Assembly (NCBI GenBank): GCA_009843505.1
Contig: VYDI01000020.1
Location: forward strand, 22,461-86,460
Direction of reading: 5' to 3'
DNA: 64,000 bases
Source: Holophagales bacterium
GTDB taxonomy: Bacteria > Acidobacteriota > Thermoanaerobaculia > Multivoradales > Multivoraceae
Position numbers and translations under genes: made by a program. Positions 1 to 9,376 of the stretch are shown here, one piece after another. The first letter of the stretch is position 1, and every line of letters starts with the position of its first letter. The notes under the pieces are model-generated. The model was not told the origin of the DNA and made no database searches. It saw only the letters and a program-made list of their open reading frames with translations.

Positions 1-81
1 CAAGGAGGAAGAGCAGGGGAAGCGGACAAAGGGCTACGGCAATGGTTCGTCTGGTCATTGGCGAATCGTAACGCGGCGCAG

Positions 82-148
82 TTCGGGCTCGCCGCAACGC
101 GGCATCGCGCCTGATGCCGGCGGGGACGCCGGCGCACCCAGTGTCTGA
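82..148. repeat. Dispersed repeat copy 1, upstream of xerD
   Basis: A stretch of about 67 bases that recurs almost unchanged at 1112-1178, on the other side of xerD and in the same orientation. A 28-base core (116-143) is found again, identical, at 24426-24453 inside a membrane-protein gene. The core contains the inverted pair GCCGGCG / CGCCGGC and ends in ACCCAGTG. It looks like a REP-type dispersed palindromic repeat. It leaves the xerD promoter region largely made of repeat sequence. Confidence 0.75.
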
Positions 149-165
149 CTGATAGATTGTTGGCT

Positions 166-1098
166 ATGGGAATGGCCGCTACGAAGACGCTCAGCAGGCC
201 CGCCCACGTGTCCGAGAGCGAGCGGACGCTGGACCGCTATCTCGACGGGCTGCTGGTGGAGCGCGGCCTCTCCCAGCACACGGTCGACGCCTATCGGCGT
301 GACCTGGTGCGGCTCGCGGGCAACCTGGAGGACGCCGGCGGGAACCTGTTGACGGCATCGGTCGACCAGCTCGGACGGCACCTGCGGCGCCTCCGCCGGG
401 AAGGGCTGTCGCCCCGCTCGGTGAGCCGCGCCCTGGTCTCGATGCGCCGGTTCTACGCCTTCCTGGTCAACGAGGGCGACCGGGGCGACAATCCGGCGGT
501 CAACCTCTACCCGCCCAGGCTGCCGCGCCGGCTACCCAAGGTGTTGCGTGAGGACCAGGTCAAGGCGCTGCTCGACGCCCCGGACACGGGCCGGCCGGCG
601 GGGGTCCGCGACCGTACGATGATCGAGCTGCTCTACGCCACCGGCCTACGCGTCAGCGAGATGGTCAGCCTCGAACGCACCCAGCTTCAGCTCGACGCCG
701 GCTACCTCATCGCGTTCGGCAAGGGGGCCAAGGAACGGGTCGTGCCGGTCGGCGAGTCGGCCGAGAACTGGCTCAACCGGTACCTGAAGGAAGTGCGGCC
801 GACGATGGCGAAGGGCAGGCACGACGTCGTGTTCGTGAGCTATCGCGGCCAGGGTCTGACGCGACAGGGTTTCTGGAAGCTGCTCAGAAACTACGGCCTG
901 GGGGCCGGCATACCCGATCTCTCCCCCCATGTGCTGCGCCACAGTTTCGCCACCCATCTGCTGGAGCACGGCGCCGACCTGCGCGCCGTCCAGGTCATGC
1001 TCGGACACGCGAACATCACGACGACGCAGATCTACACGCACATCCACGAGCACCGCCTGCGCACGCTGTACGACCAGTACCACCCGCGGGCGCGGTGA
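166..1098 (+). CDS. xerD: Site-specific tyrosine recombinase XerD
   Basis: Tyrosine recombinase of the XerC/XerD family, 310 residues, which resolves chromosome dimers at dif together with its partner. The N-terminal SAM-like DNA-binding domain covers about residues 15-105 and the catalytic domain follows. Visible active-site residues are R in GLRVSE (about 161), K in GKGAKER (about 187), HVLRH (about 255), the H of GHAN (about 280) and the nucleophile Y in QIYTH (about 290). The wording GQGLTRQGFWK and SPHVLRHSFATHLLEHGADL favours XerD over XerC. The ATG at 166 is chosen over TTG 157; ATG 172 is also possible. The gene lies between two direct copies of a dispersed repeat. A dif site was not found in the window. 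Confidence 0.93.
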   Translation: MGMAATKTLSRPAHVSESERTLDRYLDGLLVERGLSQHTVDAYRRDLVRLAGNLEDAGGNLLTASVDQLGRHLRRLRREGLSPRSVSRALVSMRRFYAFLVNEGDRGDNPAVNLYPPRLPRRLPKVLREDQVKALLDAPDTGRPAGVRDRTMIELLYATGLRVSEMVSLERTQLQLDAGYLIAFGKGAKERVVPVGESAENWLNRYLKEVRPTMAKGRHDVVFVSYRGQGLTRQGFWKLLRNYGLGAGIPDLSPHVLRHSFATHLLEHGADLRAVQVMLGHANITTTQIYTHIHEHRLRTLYDQYHPRAR

Positions 1099-1111
1099 AG
1101 GCGCGAGTAGC

Positions 1112-1178
1112 TCGGGCTCGCCGCTTCGCGGCATCGCGCTTGCTGCCGGCGGGGACGCCGGCGTACCCAGTGTGTGAC
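1112..1178. repeat. Dispersed repeat copy 2, downstream of xerD
   Basis: Second copy of the 82-148 repeat in the same orientation, beginning 13 bases after the xerD stop codon. The core at 1145-1172 differs from copy 1 by a single C to T change. Together the two copies make a direct repeat pair around xerD, about 1.03 kb apart. Confidence 0.75.
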
Positions 1179-1194
1179 CACCGACTGGTGACGG

Positions 1195-1887
1195 CTACAG
1201 GCCGAGGAAGCCGTAGACGCGGCCGATGAAGGTCACGGTCTCGCGGTAGGGCGGCACGCCGTCGTGGGCGTCGACGGCGCCTTCACCGGCGTTGTAGCCG
1301 GCGAGCACGCGCGGCAGATCGTCCTCGAAGCGGCGGCGGAGCCAGCTCAGGTAGCGGGCCGCCGCCAGGACGTTCCGGGCCGGGTCGTGAAGCTCCCGCG
1401 GCGACACGCCGAACCGTTCGGCGGTCGCCGGCATCAACTGAAGCAGCCCGCGGGCGCCCTTGGAGGACACGGCGCCCGGGTCGTAGTTCGATTCGGCCCT
1501 CGCCAGGGCGGCCAGCAGATCGGGATTCAGTTCGTGCTCGCGGCCAACCTCGAGGAAGAGTTCCCCGTATGGCGTCGCCGGCGCCGTCTGGCCGGGCCGG
1601 TAGTCGAAGGTGAAGCCGGGTTCGGCAGGGGAAGCCGGCGGCGGCTCCTCGACGATCTCGTCATCGACGATGCGCTCGACCTGGATCAGCGGGAGAGTCA
1701 CCGTCCCACCGCCCTCGAGGATCAGCCGGATCCGCTCCGCGCCCACGACCTCACCGCGGTGCTGAACTTCCCAGTCAGTCACCTTGTAGCGATGGCCGTT
1801 GGTGAGAATCGCTAGTTCGGCGCCGGCCGCCGCCGCGACGGCCAGCAGAACCGAGGCCGCCAGGGCGACCCGGACGACGACGCGCAC
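1195..1887 (-). CDS. Secreted lytic transglycosylase (SLT domain)
   Basis: Periplasmic enzyme expected to cleave peptidoglycan glycan strands. It has 230 residues with a signal peptide at about 1-23 (hydrophobic AASVLLAVAAAAGAE). A small beta-rich region covers about 25-65, followed by a Pro/Glu linker and a C-terminal SLT domain (about 105-225). Motifs seen are ARAESNYDP, with the catalytic Glu, then GARGLLQLMPATAERFG and AGYNAGEGAV. Its stop lies close to xerD, which points towards it. The SpoIIE-type phosphatase gene ends 9 bases upstream of its start, so the two may be co-transcribed. The family is clear but the exact Slt/Mlt subfamily is not assigned. Confidence 0.88.
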   Translation of the reverse strand: MRVVVRVALAASVLLAVAAAAGAELAILTNGHRYKVTDWEVQHRGEVVGAERIRLILEGGGTVTLPLIQVERIVDDEIVEEPPPASPAEPGFTFDYRPGQTAPATPYGELFLEVGREHELNPDLLAALARAESNYDPGAVSSKGARGLLQLMPATAERFGVSPRELHDPARNVLAAARYLSWLRRRFEDDLPRVLAGYNAGEGAVDAHDGVPPYRETVTFIGRVYGFLGL

Positions 1888-1896
1888 CGCTTCTCC

Positions 1897-3960
1897 TCAG
1901 CCGCCGGCCGCCCGCAGCAGCTCCTGGTCGACTGGCGTCTCGGAGGTCGCCGCCTCCGGCTGGTAACGCATCACGACCAGAGTCAGATCGTCCTCGGCGC
2001 CCACGCCTTCCGTGTAGCGGCGGATGTCACCGAGAATGCGGTCCCGCACTTCCATCGCGCTGTCGGCCGAGCCCTTGAGGGAGCCGATCGTGCGCTCGTA
2101 GCCGAAGACCTCGCCGTCGGCGTCCGCGGCCTCGATGAAGCCGTCCGAGAGCCAGACCATGACGTCGCCGGGCTCGAGTTCGAACCGCCGGAAGCCGTAG
2201 TCCGCTCCGAGCGCGCCGAGCGGAGAGCCGGATAGCAGGATTTCTTCGATCTCGCCGTTCCGCAGCAGGTAGGCGGGAGGATGGCCGGCGTTCGTCATCT
2301 CGACCACCCCGGTCGACACGTCGATCAGGGAGAGGCTCGCCGTGACGAACACACGGTCGCTTGCCTTGCGCACCAGGCCGTCCAGAGCGGGAAGCAACTG
2401 CCGCGCCGGCTTGCCCTCCTCCACCAGAGTGAGCAGTCCGGCCTTGAGCATCGCCATGCGAAGACCGGCCGAGAGGCCGTGGCCGGCCACATCCGCGATG
2501 ACCACGCCAAGCCGGCCCCTGTCCCCTTCCCACTCACCGGGAAGCTTGAGAATGTCGAAGTAGTCGCCCCCGATCGCGGCCGAGGGCTCGAAGAAGGTGG
2601 CGAACTCGACCCCCTCCACCTGCAGTCCCTGGCCCGGAATCAGGTTCTTCTGAACCTCGCGGGCGAACTCGAGTTCCTGCTCCAGGGCGCGCCGGGCCGT
2701 GCGTTCGGCGATCAGGCGCTCGAGGCCCGCCGCCATCTCGTTGAACGACCGCTGCAGAGCGCCGAGCTGATCCTTGCGCCGCACCGGGATGCGGGCCGAG
2801 AAGTCTCCGGCCTGCACGGCCCCGGTGGCCGCGCTCAACCGGTTCACCGCCCGGCTGAGCCCGAGGATCATGAACATGGCCATGATCGTCGCCGCGATGA
2901 AGACGTCGAAGAGCAGGAAGGCGGGGATGACGAACGCCATCAAGCCCAGCGTATCCACCTGGTTCGAGGCCGAGAAAAGATGGCGGAAGACGATTGGCTG
3001 GGTCGCCGCCAACGACACCGAGACCGACGGCGAGACCGGCGCGCCGTCGGCGAACGCATGGAGCGGCCCGGCCATCTCGACACTGACGATGCTGAGCGGA
3101 GAACTGGCGTTCAGGGACTCGAAGAACGCCTCCCGCTCCTCGCCGCCCCCGGTCCGCGCCAGCGGCTGCAGCACGAACTGCGTGCCCCCGCCGATCTGGA
3201 CCGTCCAGCCCGCGCCGTCCGTCTCGCCGGGGCCGCGGAGCAAGGTCCAGACGTCGCTTCGCCGGCTCAGCTCCCGTTCCAGTAGCCCCCTGGCCGCCGG
3301 GTCGTAGAACGCAACGACTCCCGAGGGCCCCCGGCGAAAGACCGCTGCAAGGGTGGCCGCACCGTCGGGCAGCACGACGAGTGGCGGAATCCTGCTCCGC
3401 CGCCGTTGCCCATCGGTTGCCTCGTCCGTCTCCAGCCATGCCGGAAAGGACGCCGGCGCACGCGGATCCCCGCCCGCCCGGATGCCGTCCCGGTAGTACG
3501 CCAACGCGGCGCCACCCTGCGCGGCAGGCAGTGCGGAGGGATCCAGAAGCCCCATTTCCAGAGGCTGGAGAAGGAATCCGGACACCGCCTCGAGTTCCTC
3601 GTGGAGACCGATCGCCGCCTCGCGGTAGAGATGGCCGAGGAAGAAGCCGGACAGCAGATAGGCGGCGACGATGACCAGCACCAGACTGAGCAGGAACGGC
3701 AGCAGACCTAACAGCACGTAGCTGAAGGCGAGTCGCCGGCCCACCCGCCACAGCAACCGTCGCTGCAGCCAGACCAGGAGCGTCCAGCCGACTGCACCGC
3801 CGACGATCGTGATCAGGGTCCACGCGAGCAACTTGAGCGCCAGCGGCGCGGCAAGCGACACCGTGACGATCGAGAGCGCCAGAGCGAGAGCCGCCCCGAA
3901 CAGCCAGGCGGCTCGCCGCCATGGCCTGCTTCGGCTCGCTTTTTTCTCGCGACTGGGCAC
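1897..3960 (-). CDS. Membrane HAMP-SpoIIE (PP2C-type) serine phosphatase
   Basis: RsbU/SpoIIE-type protein phosphatase of 687 residues. Such proteins usually dephosphorylate an anti-sigma antagonist in a partner-switching pathway. Membrane segments lie at about 17-37, 41-65, 77-107 and 338-368; an extracytoplasmic sensor region of about 230 residues lies between the third and fourth. A HAMP domain follows (about 370-425), then a coiled linker AREVQKNLIPG. The SpoIIE domain (about 450-670) carries the metal-binding Asp motifs GGDYFDI, VIADVAGHGLSAGL and WLSDGFIEA. No anti-sigma factor or STAS partner is encoded nearby, so its target is unknown. It is transcribed divergently from korA. Confidence 0.88.
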   Translation of the reverse strand: MPSREKKASRSRPWRRAAWLFGAALALALSIVTVSLAAPLALKLLAWTLITIVGGAVGWTLLVWLQRRLLWRVGRRLAFSYVLLGLLPFLLSLVLVIVAAYLLSGFFLGHLYREAAIGLHEELEAVSGFLLQPLEMGLLDPSALPAAQGGAALAYYRDGIRAGGDPRAPASFPAWLETDEATDGQRRRSRIPPLVVLPDGAATLAAVFRRGPSGVVAFYDPAARGLLERELSRRSDVWTLLRGPGETDGAGWTVQIGGGTQFVLQPLARTGGGEEREAFFESLNASSPLSIVSVEMAGPLHAFADGAPVSPSVSVSLAATQPIVFRHLFSASNQVDTLGLMAFVIPAFLLFDVFIAATIMAMFMILGLSRAVNRLSAATGAVQAGDFSARIPVRRKDQLGALQRSFNEMAAGLERLIAERTARRALEQELEFAREVQKNLIPGQGLQVEGVEFATFFEPSAAIGGDYFDILKLPGEWEGDRGRLGVVIADVAGHGLSAGLRMAMLKAGLLTLVEEGKPARQLLPALDGLVRKASDRVFVTASLSLIDVSTGVVEMTNAGHPPAYLLRNGEIEEILLSGSPLGALGADYGFRRFELEPGDVMVWLSDGFIEAADADGEVFGYERTIGSLKGSADSAMEVRDRILGDIRRYTEGVGAEDDLTLVVMRYQPEAATSETPVDQELLRAAGG

Positions 3961-3993
3961 CTGGGGTTCTCGCCGATGTGCGGGGCAGCGTCA

Positions 3994-4002
3994 TGGTACT
4001 AT
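3994..4002 (+). promoter_or_regulatory. Candidate extended -10 promoter for korAB
   Basis: TGGTACTAT matches an extended -10 element (TGn followed by TACTAT, 5 of 6 to TATAAT). It lies in the divergent region before korA and would give a leader of about 90 bases. I see no convincing -35. Confidence 0.35.
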
Positions 4003-4098
4003 CTGCCTCCAGACTGTCCCGCGGACAGGCCCGCAGGCGCGGCGGCGGGCAGAAGTTCCGTCCCGATAGCGCCCGGCTGCCACATCCCAAGAACCACC

Positions 4099-5964
4099 AT
4101 GACGCTCCCGATCGCAGGGCAGACGGATGCCGGCAAGGCCGCTGAAGCAACCGTCTCCGATGTCGTCATTCGCTTCGCCGGCGATTCGGGCGACGGCATG
4201 CAGCTCACCGGCACCCAGTTCACGAACACGTCGGCGCTGATCGGCAACGACCTCTCCACGCTGCCCGACTTCCCGGCCGAAATCCGGGCGCCGGCCGGGA
4301 CGCTGCCTGGCGTTTCCGCCTTCCAGGTCCGGATCGCCGACCACGACATCCACACTCCCGGCGACGCGCCGGACGTGCTCGTCGCGATGAACCCGGCGGC
4401 GCTCAAGGCGAACCTCCGCGACCTGCGCGACAACGGCGTGATCATCGTCAACACGGACGAGTTCACGCCGCGCAACCTGAAGCGCGCCGGCTACGAGTCG
4501 AACCCGCTCGAGGACGACAGCCTGAACGCCTTCCGGCTGTACCAGGTCGCCCTCACGACGATGACCCGGCGGGCGCTGGAGGAGAGCGAACTCGACGTCC
4601 GTTCCAAGGACAGGTGCAAGAACTTCCTCGCCCTGGGGATGATCTACTGGCTGTTCAGCCGGCCCCTCGAACCGACGATCGACTGGCTGCGGGTCAAGTT
4701 CCGCCGCCGGCCCGAGATTGCCGAGGCGAACGTCAAGGTGATGAAGGCGGGCTGGAACTTCTGCGACATCACCGATGCCTTCCAGGTGCGGTACGACGTC
4801 GAGCCGGCCAAGCTCGAGCCCGGCACCTACCGCAGCATCCACGGTAACTCGGCGCTGGCAATCGGTCTGGTCGCCGCGAGCCGCAGGAGCGGCCTGCCCC
4901 TGTTCCTCGGTGCCTACCCGATCACGCCGGCGAGCGATGTCCTCCACGAGCTGGCGACCTACAAGCACTTCGGCGTCACCACCTACCAGGCCGAGGACGA
5001 GATCGCCGCGGTCTGCTCCGCGATCGGTGCGTCCTTCGGCGGGGCGCTCGGCGTCAGCTGCTCGAGCGGACCCGGCATCGCGCTCAAGGCCGAGGGCATC
5101 AACCTCGCGGTGATGGTCGAGCTGCCGCTCGTGATCTGCGACATTCAGCGCGGCGGACCGTCGACCGGTCTGCCGACGAAGACGGAGCAGGCCGACCTGC
5201 TGCAGGTCATGTTCGGTCGCAACAACGAGTCGCCGGTGCCGGTGATTGCCGCGTCCTCGCCCGCCGACTGTTTCGACACGGCCCTCGAGGCGGTGCGCCT
5301 GGCGACCACGTACATGACCCCGGTCGTCCTGCTTTCGGACGGCTACATCGCGAACGGCGCCGAACCCTGGCGCATCCCCGAAGTCGAGGACCTCCCAGAC
5401 CTCCGGGTCGATTTCCACCAGGAGGCCGACGGCTTCATGCCCTACATGCGAAACCAGGAAACCCTGGCCCGCCCCTGGGCGATCCCGGGCACTCCGGGGC
5501 TCGAGCACCGGATCGGCGGTCTCGAGAAGGAAGACGTCACCGGAAACGTGAACTACGAACCGGAGAACCACGACCACATGGTGCGGCTCCGCGCCGAGAA
5601 GGTCGCCCGGATCGCGAACGAGATTCCCGAGATCGAGATCGAAGGACCGCAGAGCGGCAAGCTCCTCGTCCTCGGCTGGGGCAGCACACTCGGCGCCATC
5701 ACCGGCGCCGTGAACCAGGCATGGGCCGACGGCCTCACGGTCAGTCGCGCCCACCTGAAGCACCTCAACCCGTTCCCGCGCAACCTGGGCGACGTGCTCG
5801 ATCGCTTCGAGCGCGTCCTCGTGCCCGAGATGAACCTGGGCCAGTTGGCCCTGCTGCTGCGCGCCCGCTACCTGAAAGACATCGAGACCTACTCCAAGGT
5901 CGAAGGCAAACCCTTCACGCGGGACGAGATCCTCCATCGGATCCAGCAGATGGCCGGAGCTTGA
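4099..5964 (+). CDS. korA: 2-oxoacid:acceptor oxidoreductase, fused gamma-alpha subunit
   Basis: KorA-type subunit of a ferredoxin-linked 2-oxoacid (probably 2-oxoglutarate) oxidoreductase, which oxidatively decarboxylates the acid to an acyl-CoA. It has 621 residues. An N-terminal gamma domain (about 15-190, with RFAGDSGDGMQLTG) is followed by the alpha/TPP-pyrimidine domain (about 245-600). That domain contains GAYPITPASDVLHELA, YQAEDEIAA and SSGPGIALKAEG. The ATG at 4099 gives the normal family N-terminus; the frame stays open upstream to 3976 but that stretch does not look coding. The beta subunit starts four bases after the stop. No separate delta (ferredoxin) subunit is present. Substrate choice is inferred from family resemblance only. 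Confidence 0.92.
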   Translation: MTLPIAGQTDAGKAAEATVSDVVIRFAGDSGDGMQLTGTQFTNTSALIGNDLSTLPDFPAEIRAPAGTLPGVSAFQVRIADHDIHTPGDAPDVLVAMNPAALKANLRDLRDNGVIIVNTDEFTPRNLKRAGYESNPLEDDSLNAFRLYQVALTTMTRRALEESELDVRSKDRCKNFLALGMIYWLFSRPLEPTIDWLRVKFRRRPEIAEANVKVMKAGWNFCDITDAFQVRYDVEPAKLEPGTYRSIHGNSALAIGLVAASRRSGLPLFLGAYPITPASDVLHELATYKHFGVTTYQAEDEIAAVCSAIGASFGGALGVSCSSGPGIALKAEGINLAVMVELPLVICDIQRGGPSTGLPTKTEQADLLQVMFGRNNESPVPVIAASSPADCFDTALEAVRLATTYMTPVVLLSDGYIANGAEPWRIPEVEDLPDLRVDFHQEADGFMPYMRNQETLARPWAIPGTPGLEHRIGGLEKEDVTGNVNYEPENHDHMVRLRAEKVARIANEIPEIEIEGPQSGKLLVLGWGSTLGAITGAVNQAWADGLTVSRAHLKHLNPFPRNLGDVLDRFERVLVPEMNLGQLALLLRARYLKDIETYSKVEGKPFTRDEILHRIQQMAGA

Positions 5965-5968
5965 AGCA

Positions 5969-7027
<1,059 letters not shown>

Positions 7028-7046
7028 AGGCGGGCGGCGGACCTCT

Positions 7047-8762
7047 GTGAAGTCCCGGCGAACCCTCCCGGTCGCCTGGCTTCTCGCGGTCTTCGTGTGG
7101 GAGGCTGCGCCGGCACCGGGCCAGGAGGTGGAGATCCCGGAGGTGTTCTCGGAGACGATCGACGTGCGCGTCGTGAACGTCGAGGTGGTCGTTACCGACC
7201 GTCAGGGGAACCGCGTCCAGGGCCTGAAACCGCCGGACTTCGAACTCCTGGTCGACGGCAAGCCAACACCGATCGACTACTTCACTGAGATCGAGGACGG
7301 CCTCGCCCTGGGGGCCCGGAATGGCGATATGGCCGCGGTGCCGAGCGTGGACCCGAACGCGCCGGTGGGCACGAACTTCCTGATCTTCATCGACGACCTG
7401 TTCTCGATCGAGCGGGACCGGAACAGGGTGCTCGACCGCCTGGCGAACGACATTGGCGAACTCGGTCCAGCAGACCGGATCGCCGCGGTTGCCTACGACG
7501 GCCAGACCGTGGAAACGCTAACGGCCTGGACGAAGTCGGCAGGCCAGTTCAAAGACGCGATGGACCGGGCCCGCTCCCGGCCAGCCCACGGTCTGCAGCA
7601 ACTCTCGGCACGGAACCAGGTCGTACAAGACCAGCAACTGATGGCCGAACACGAAGCAGGCAGGGATCAGAGCGGCCTACTCGAATCCGGGCAGCAGGTC
7701 TCATCGGGCTTGAGCGGCGACAACTCCAGACTAGGCCTTTCGTACCGGGAAAAGACGAGCAACCAGTTGGAGAGTTCCGTGCTCGCGGCAATGGCCACCA
7801 TGCGCCAGTTCGCCAACCGGTCCGGCCGCAAGGTGATGCTGGTACTCGCCGGAGGCTGGCCGAGATCGGTCGAGATCTTCGCCAGGGAGCGCTTGCCCGG
7901 CAGTACCCTCCCCGTCGACCGCAGAGTGATGAGCGAGCACGAGCTGTACGGTCCGCTGGTGTCTACCGCGAACCTGATCGGCTTCTCGCTCTACCCGGTG
8001 GATCTGCCGGGCCTCACCAGAGACTTCTTCGGCGACGCGTCGAGAGGGTTCGGCGCCAACGCTCAGCCCGACGGCACGGGAGCGGCGCCGGGAACTCTCG
8101 AGAAGGAAGACACCATCCACAGCGCCCTGCACCTGTTGGCCTCCTCGACAGGAGGCGTGCCGCTGATGAACGCGCGCCGCGACCTGGCCCTGGCCAGCGT
8201 GGTGGCGGACACCCGCTCGTACTACTGGCTCGGTTTCGAACCCCAACGACGCGAGAACAACAGGTTCCACGAGATCGAGGTACGCCTCGTAGGCCGAGCC
8301 GACCTCAACGCCCGCACACGCGAGGGCTACGTGGACATGTCGCGCGACCACGAACTCGACATGACCGCGAAGGCGGCTCTGCTGTTCGGCGACCCGCCCG
8401 AGGCCCTGCCGCTCCAGGTGCACTTCTCCGAACCGGTACGCGCCGGCCGCCGCAGGATGTCCGTGCACGTCGAGGTGGCGATCCCCCTCGACGAAATCCA
8501 GCTCCTGCCCGTCGCCGGCGAGTGGCTGAGCGTGGTGGAGATTCGCGTGACCGCGATGGACGGCGCCGGCAACCGCTCCGAAGTGTCCTTCGAGAAGGTC
8601 CCGATCGCCGGCTCCCAGGAACCGCAGCCGGGCCAGATCTTCTACTACGAGACGGATCTGGAGCTCCGCCGCCGCGAACACTCGTACGTGATCACGGTGC
8701 ACGACCCCTTGACGGGGACGAACCTGACCTCGACCGGGAAGCTCGGTCCGAAGTCGATCTAG
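7047..8762 (+). CDS. Secreted VWFA-related acidobacterial-type protein
   Basis: Exported protein of 571 residues with a signal peptide (about 1-25, ending near APGQ). A short beta domain with VEVVVTDRQGNRVQGLKPPDF precedes a von Willebrand A-like fold (about 108-330). The usual metal-site motif DxSxS is replaced by FIDDLFSIERD, so metal-dependent adhesion is doubtful. The C-terminal third (about 400-570) is beta-rich. The class is typical of Acidobacteriota and its function is unknown. It starts at GTG 7047, 19 bases after korB. It converges with coaD across a hairpin at 8762-8811. Confidence 0.75.
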   Translation: MKSRRTLPVAWLLAVFVWEAAPAPGQEVEIPEVFSETIDVRVVNVEVVVTDRQGNRVQGLKPPDFELLVDGKPTPIDYFTEIEDGLALGARNGDMAAVPSVDPNAPVGTNFLIFIDDLFSIERDRNRVLDRLANDIGELGPADRIAAVAYDGQTVETLTAWTKSAGQFKDAMDRARSRPAHGLQQLSARNQVVQDQQLMAEHEAGRDQSGLLESGQQVSSGLSGDNSRLGLSYREKTSNQLESSVLAAMATMRQFANRSGRKVMLVLAGGWPRSVEIFARERLPGSTLPVDRRVMSEHELYGPLVSTANLIGFSLYPVDLPGLTRDFFGDASRGFGANAQPDGTGAAPGTLEKEDTIHSALHLLASSTGGVPLMNARRDLALASVVADTRSYYWLGFEPQRRENNRFHEIEVRLVGRADLNARTREGYVDMSRDHELDMTAKAALLFGDPPEALPLQVHFSEPVRAGRRRMSVHVEVAIPLDEIQLLPVAGEWLSVVEIRVTAMDGAGNRSEVSFEKVPIAGSQEPQPGQIFYYETDLELRRREHSYVITVHDPLTGTNLTSTGKLGPKSI

Positions 8763-8811
8763 GAGCCTGCGCCGCAAGACGCAGCGAAGCGAGTCTCGGG
8801 GCGCAGGCTCC
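8762..8811. terminator. Hairpin between convergent genes, possible bidirectional terminator
   Basis: A perfect 12-base inverted repeat (GGAGCCTGCGCC at 8762-8773, complement at 8800-8811) encloses a 26-base loop with its own AGAC/GTCT pairing. It begins at the last base of the VWFA-protein stop codon and lies about 80 bases beyond the coaD stop. There is no T tract, so it could instead be a REP-like element. Confidence 0.5.
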
Positions 8812-8893
8812 GCCGTGCGGACGGGATGGGCCGAAACACCGAGCCCGCGAGGGGTTTCGGGGCGCTAGGGGCCTCGGAGGGCCGCGCGCCGTC

Positions 8894-9376
8894 TCAGCCC
8901 AGCTTCCGCCGTAGCGCCTCCAGCACCACCGGCGGCACGACGCCCGACAGGTTGCCGTCGAGGCTGCCGACCTCCTTGGTCAGCCGGCTCGAAAGGTAGA
9001 TCCACTCGGGCGCCGGGAGCAGGAAGATCGTGTCGATGCCCGGGGCGAGGCGGCGGTTCATCAGGGTCATCGGCAGTTCGTAGTCGAAGTCGGCGCCGGA
9101 GCGGAGGCCGCGGACGACCGCGGTAGCGTTCCGTTCGCGGGCATAGTCGACGAGGAGGCCACTGAAGCTCTCGACCCGGCAATCGCCGGAGTCGCCGACC
9201 AGGTCGCGTAGCAGATCGATCCGCTCCTCCACCGAGAACAGGGCCTGCTTCTGCTCGTTGTAGAGGACGGCGATGTAGAGCACATCGAAGAGCCGGCGGG
9301 CGCGCTCGATCAGGTCGACGTGGCCGTTGTGGACCGGGTCGAAGGAACCCGGGAAGACACCGATTCTCTGGGTCAC
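8894..9376 (-). CDS. coaD: Pantetheine-phosphate adenylyltransferase
   Basis: CoaD transfers AMP to 4'-phosphopantetheine in the penultimate step of coenzyme A synthesis. It has 160 residues, the standard length. Motifs: GVFPGSFDPVHNGH (nucleotidyltransferase HxGH), VVRGLRSGADFDYE and YLSSRLTKEV (SSRxxK). The GTG at 9376 is chosen because it gives the normal N-terminus and overlaps the stop of the upstream propeller gene by four bases (GTGA). The open frame continues further upstream, but that part is out of register with any CoaD. Confidence 0.95.
   Translation of the reverse strand: MTQRIGVFPGSFDPVHNGHVDLIERARRLFDVLYIAVLYNEQKQALFSVEERIDLLRDLVGDSGDCRVESFSGLLVDYARERNATAVVRGLRSGADFDYELPMTLMNRRLAPGIDTIFLLPAPEWIYLSSRLTKEVGSLDGNLSGVVPPVVLEALRRKLG

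Noticed and set aside
82..1178. Repeats around xerD as a possible dif site
   Set aside because: dif sites are about 28 bases with an AT-rich centre and XerC/XerD half-sites. These repeats are GC-rich and do not match.
3439..3475. Partial match to the xerD-flanking repeat core (GGACGCCGGCGCA)
   Set aside because: Only 13 bases agree and they fall in normal coding sequence, so chance is likely in GC-rich DNA.
3991..5937. 648-codon open frame antisense to korA
   Set aside because: It lacks any domain pattern, while the korA strand shows clear family motifs throughout.
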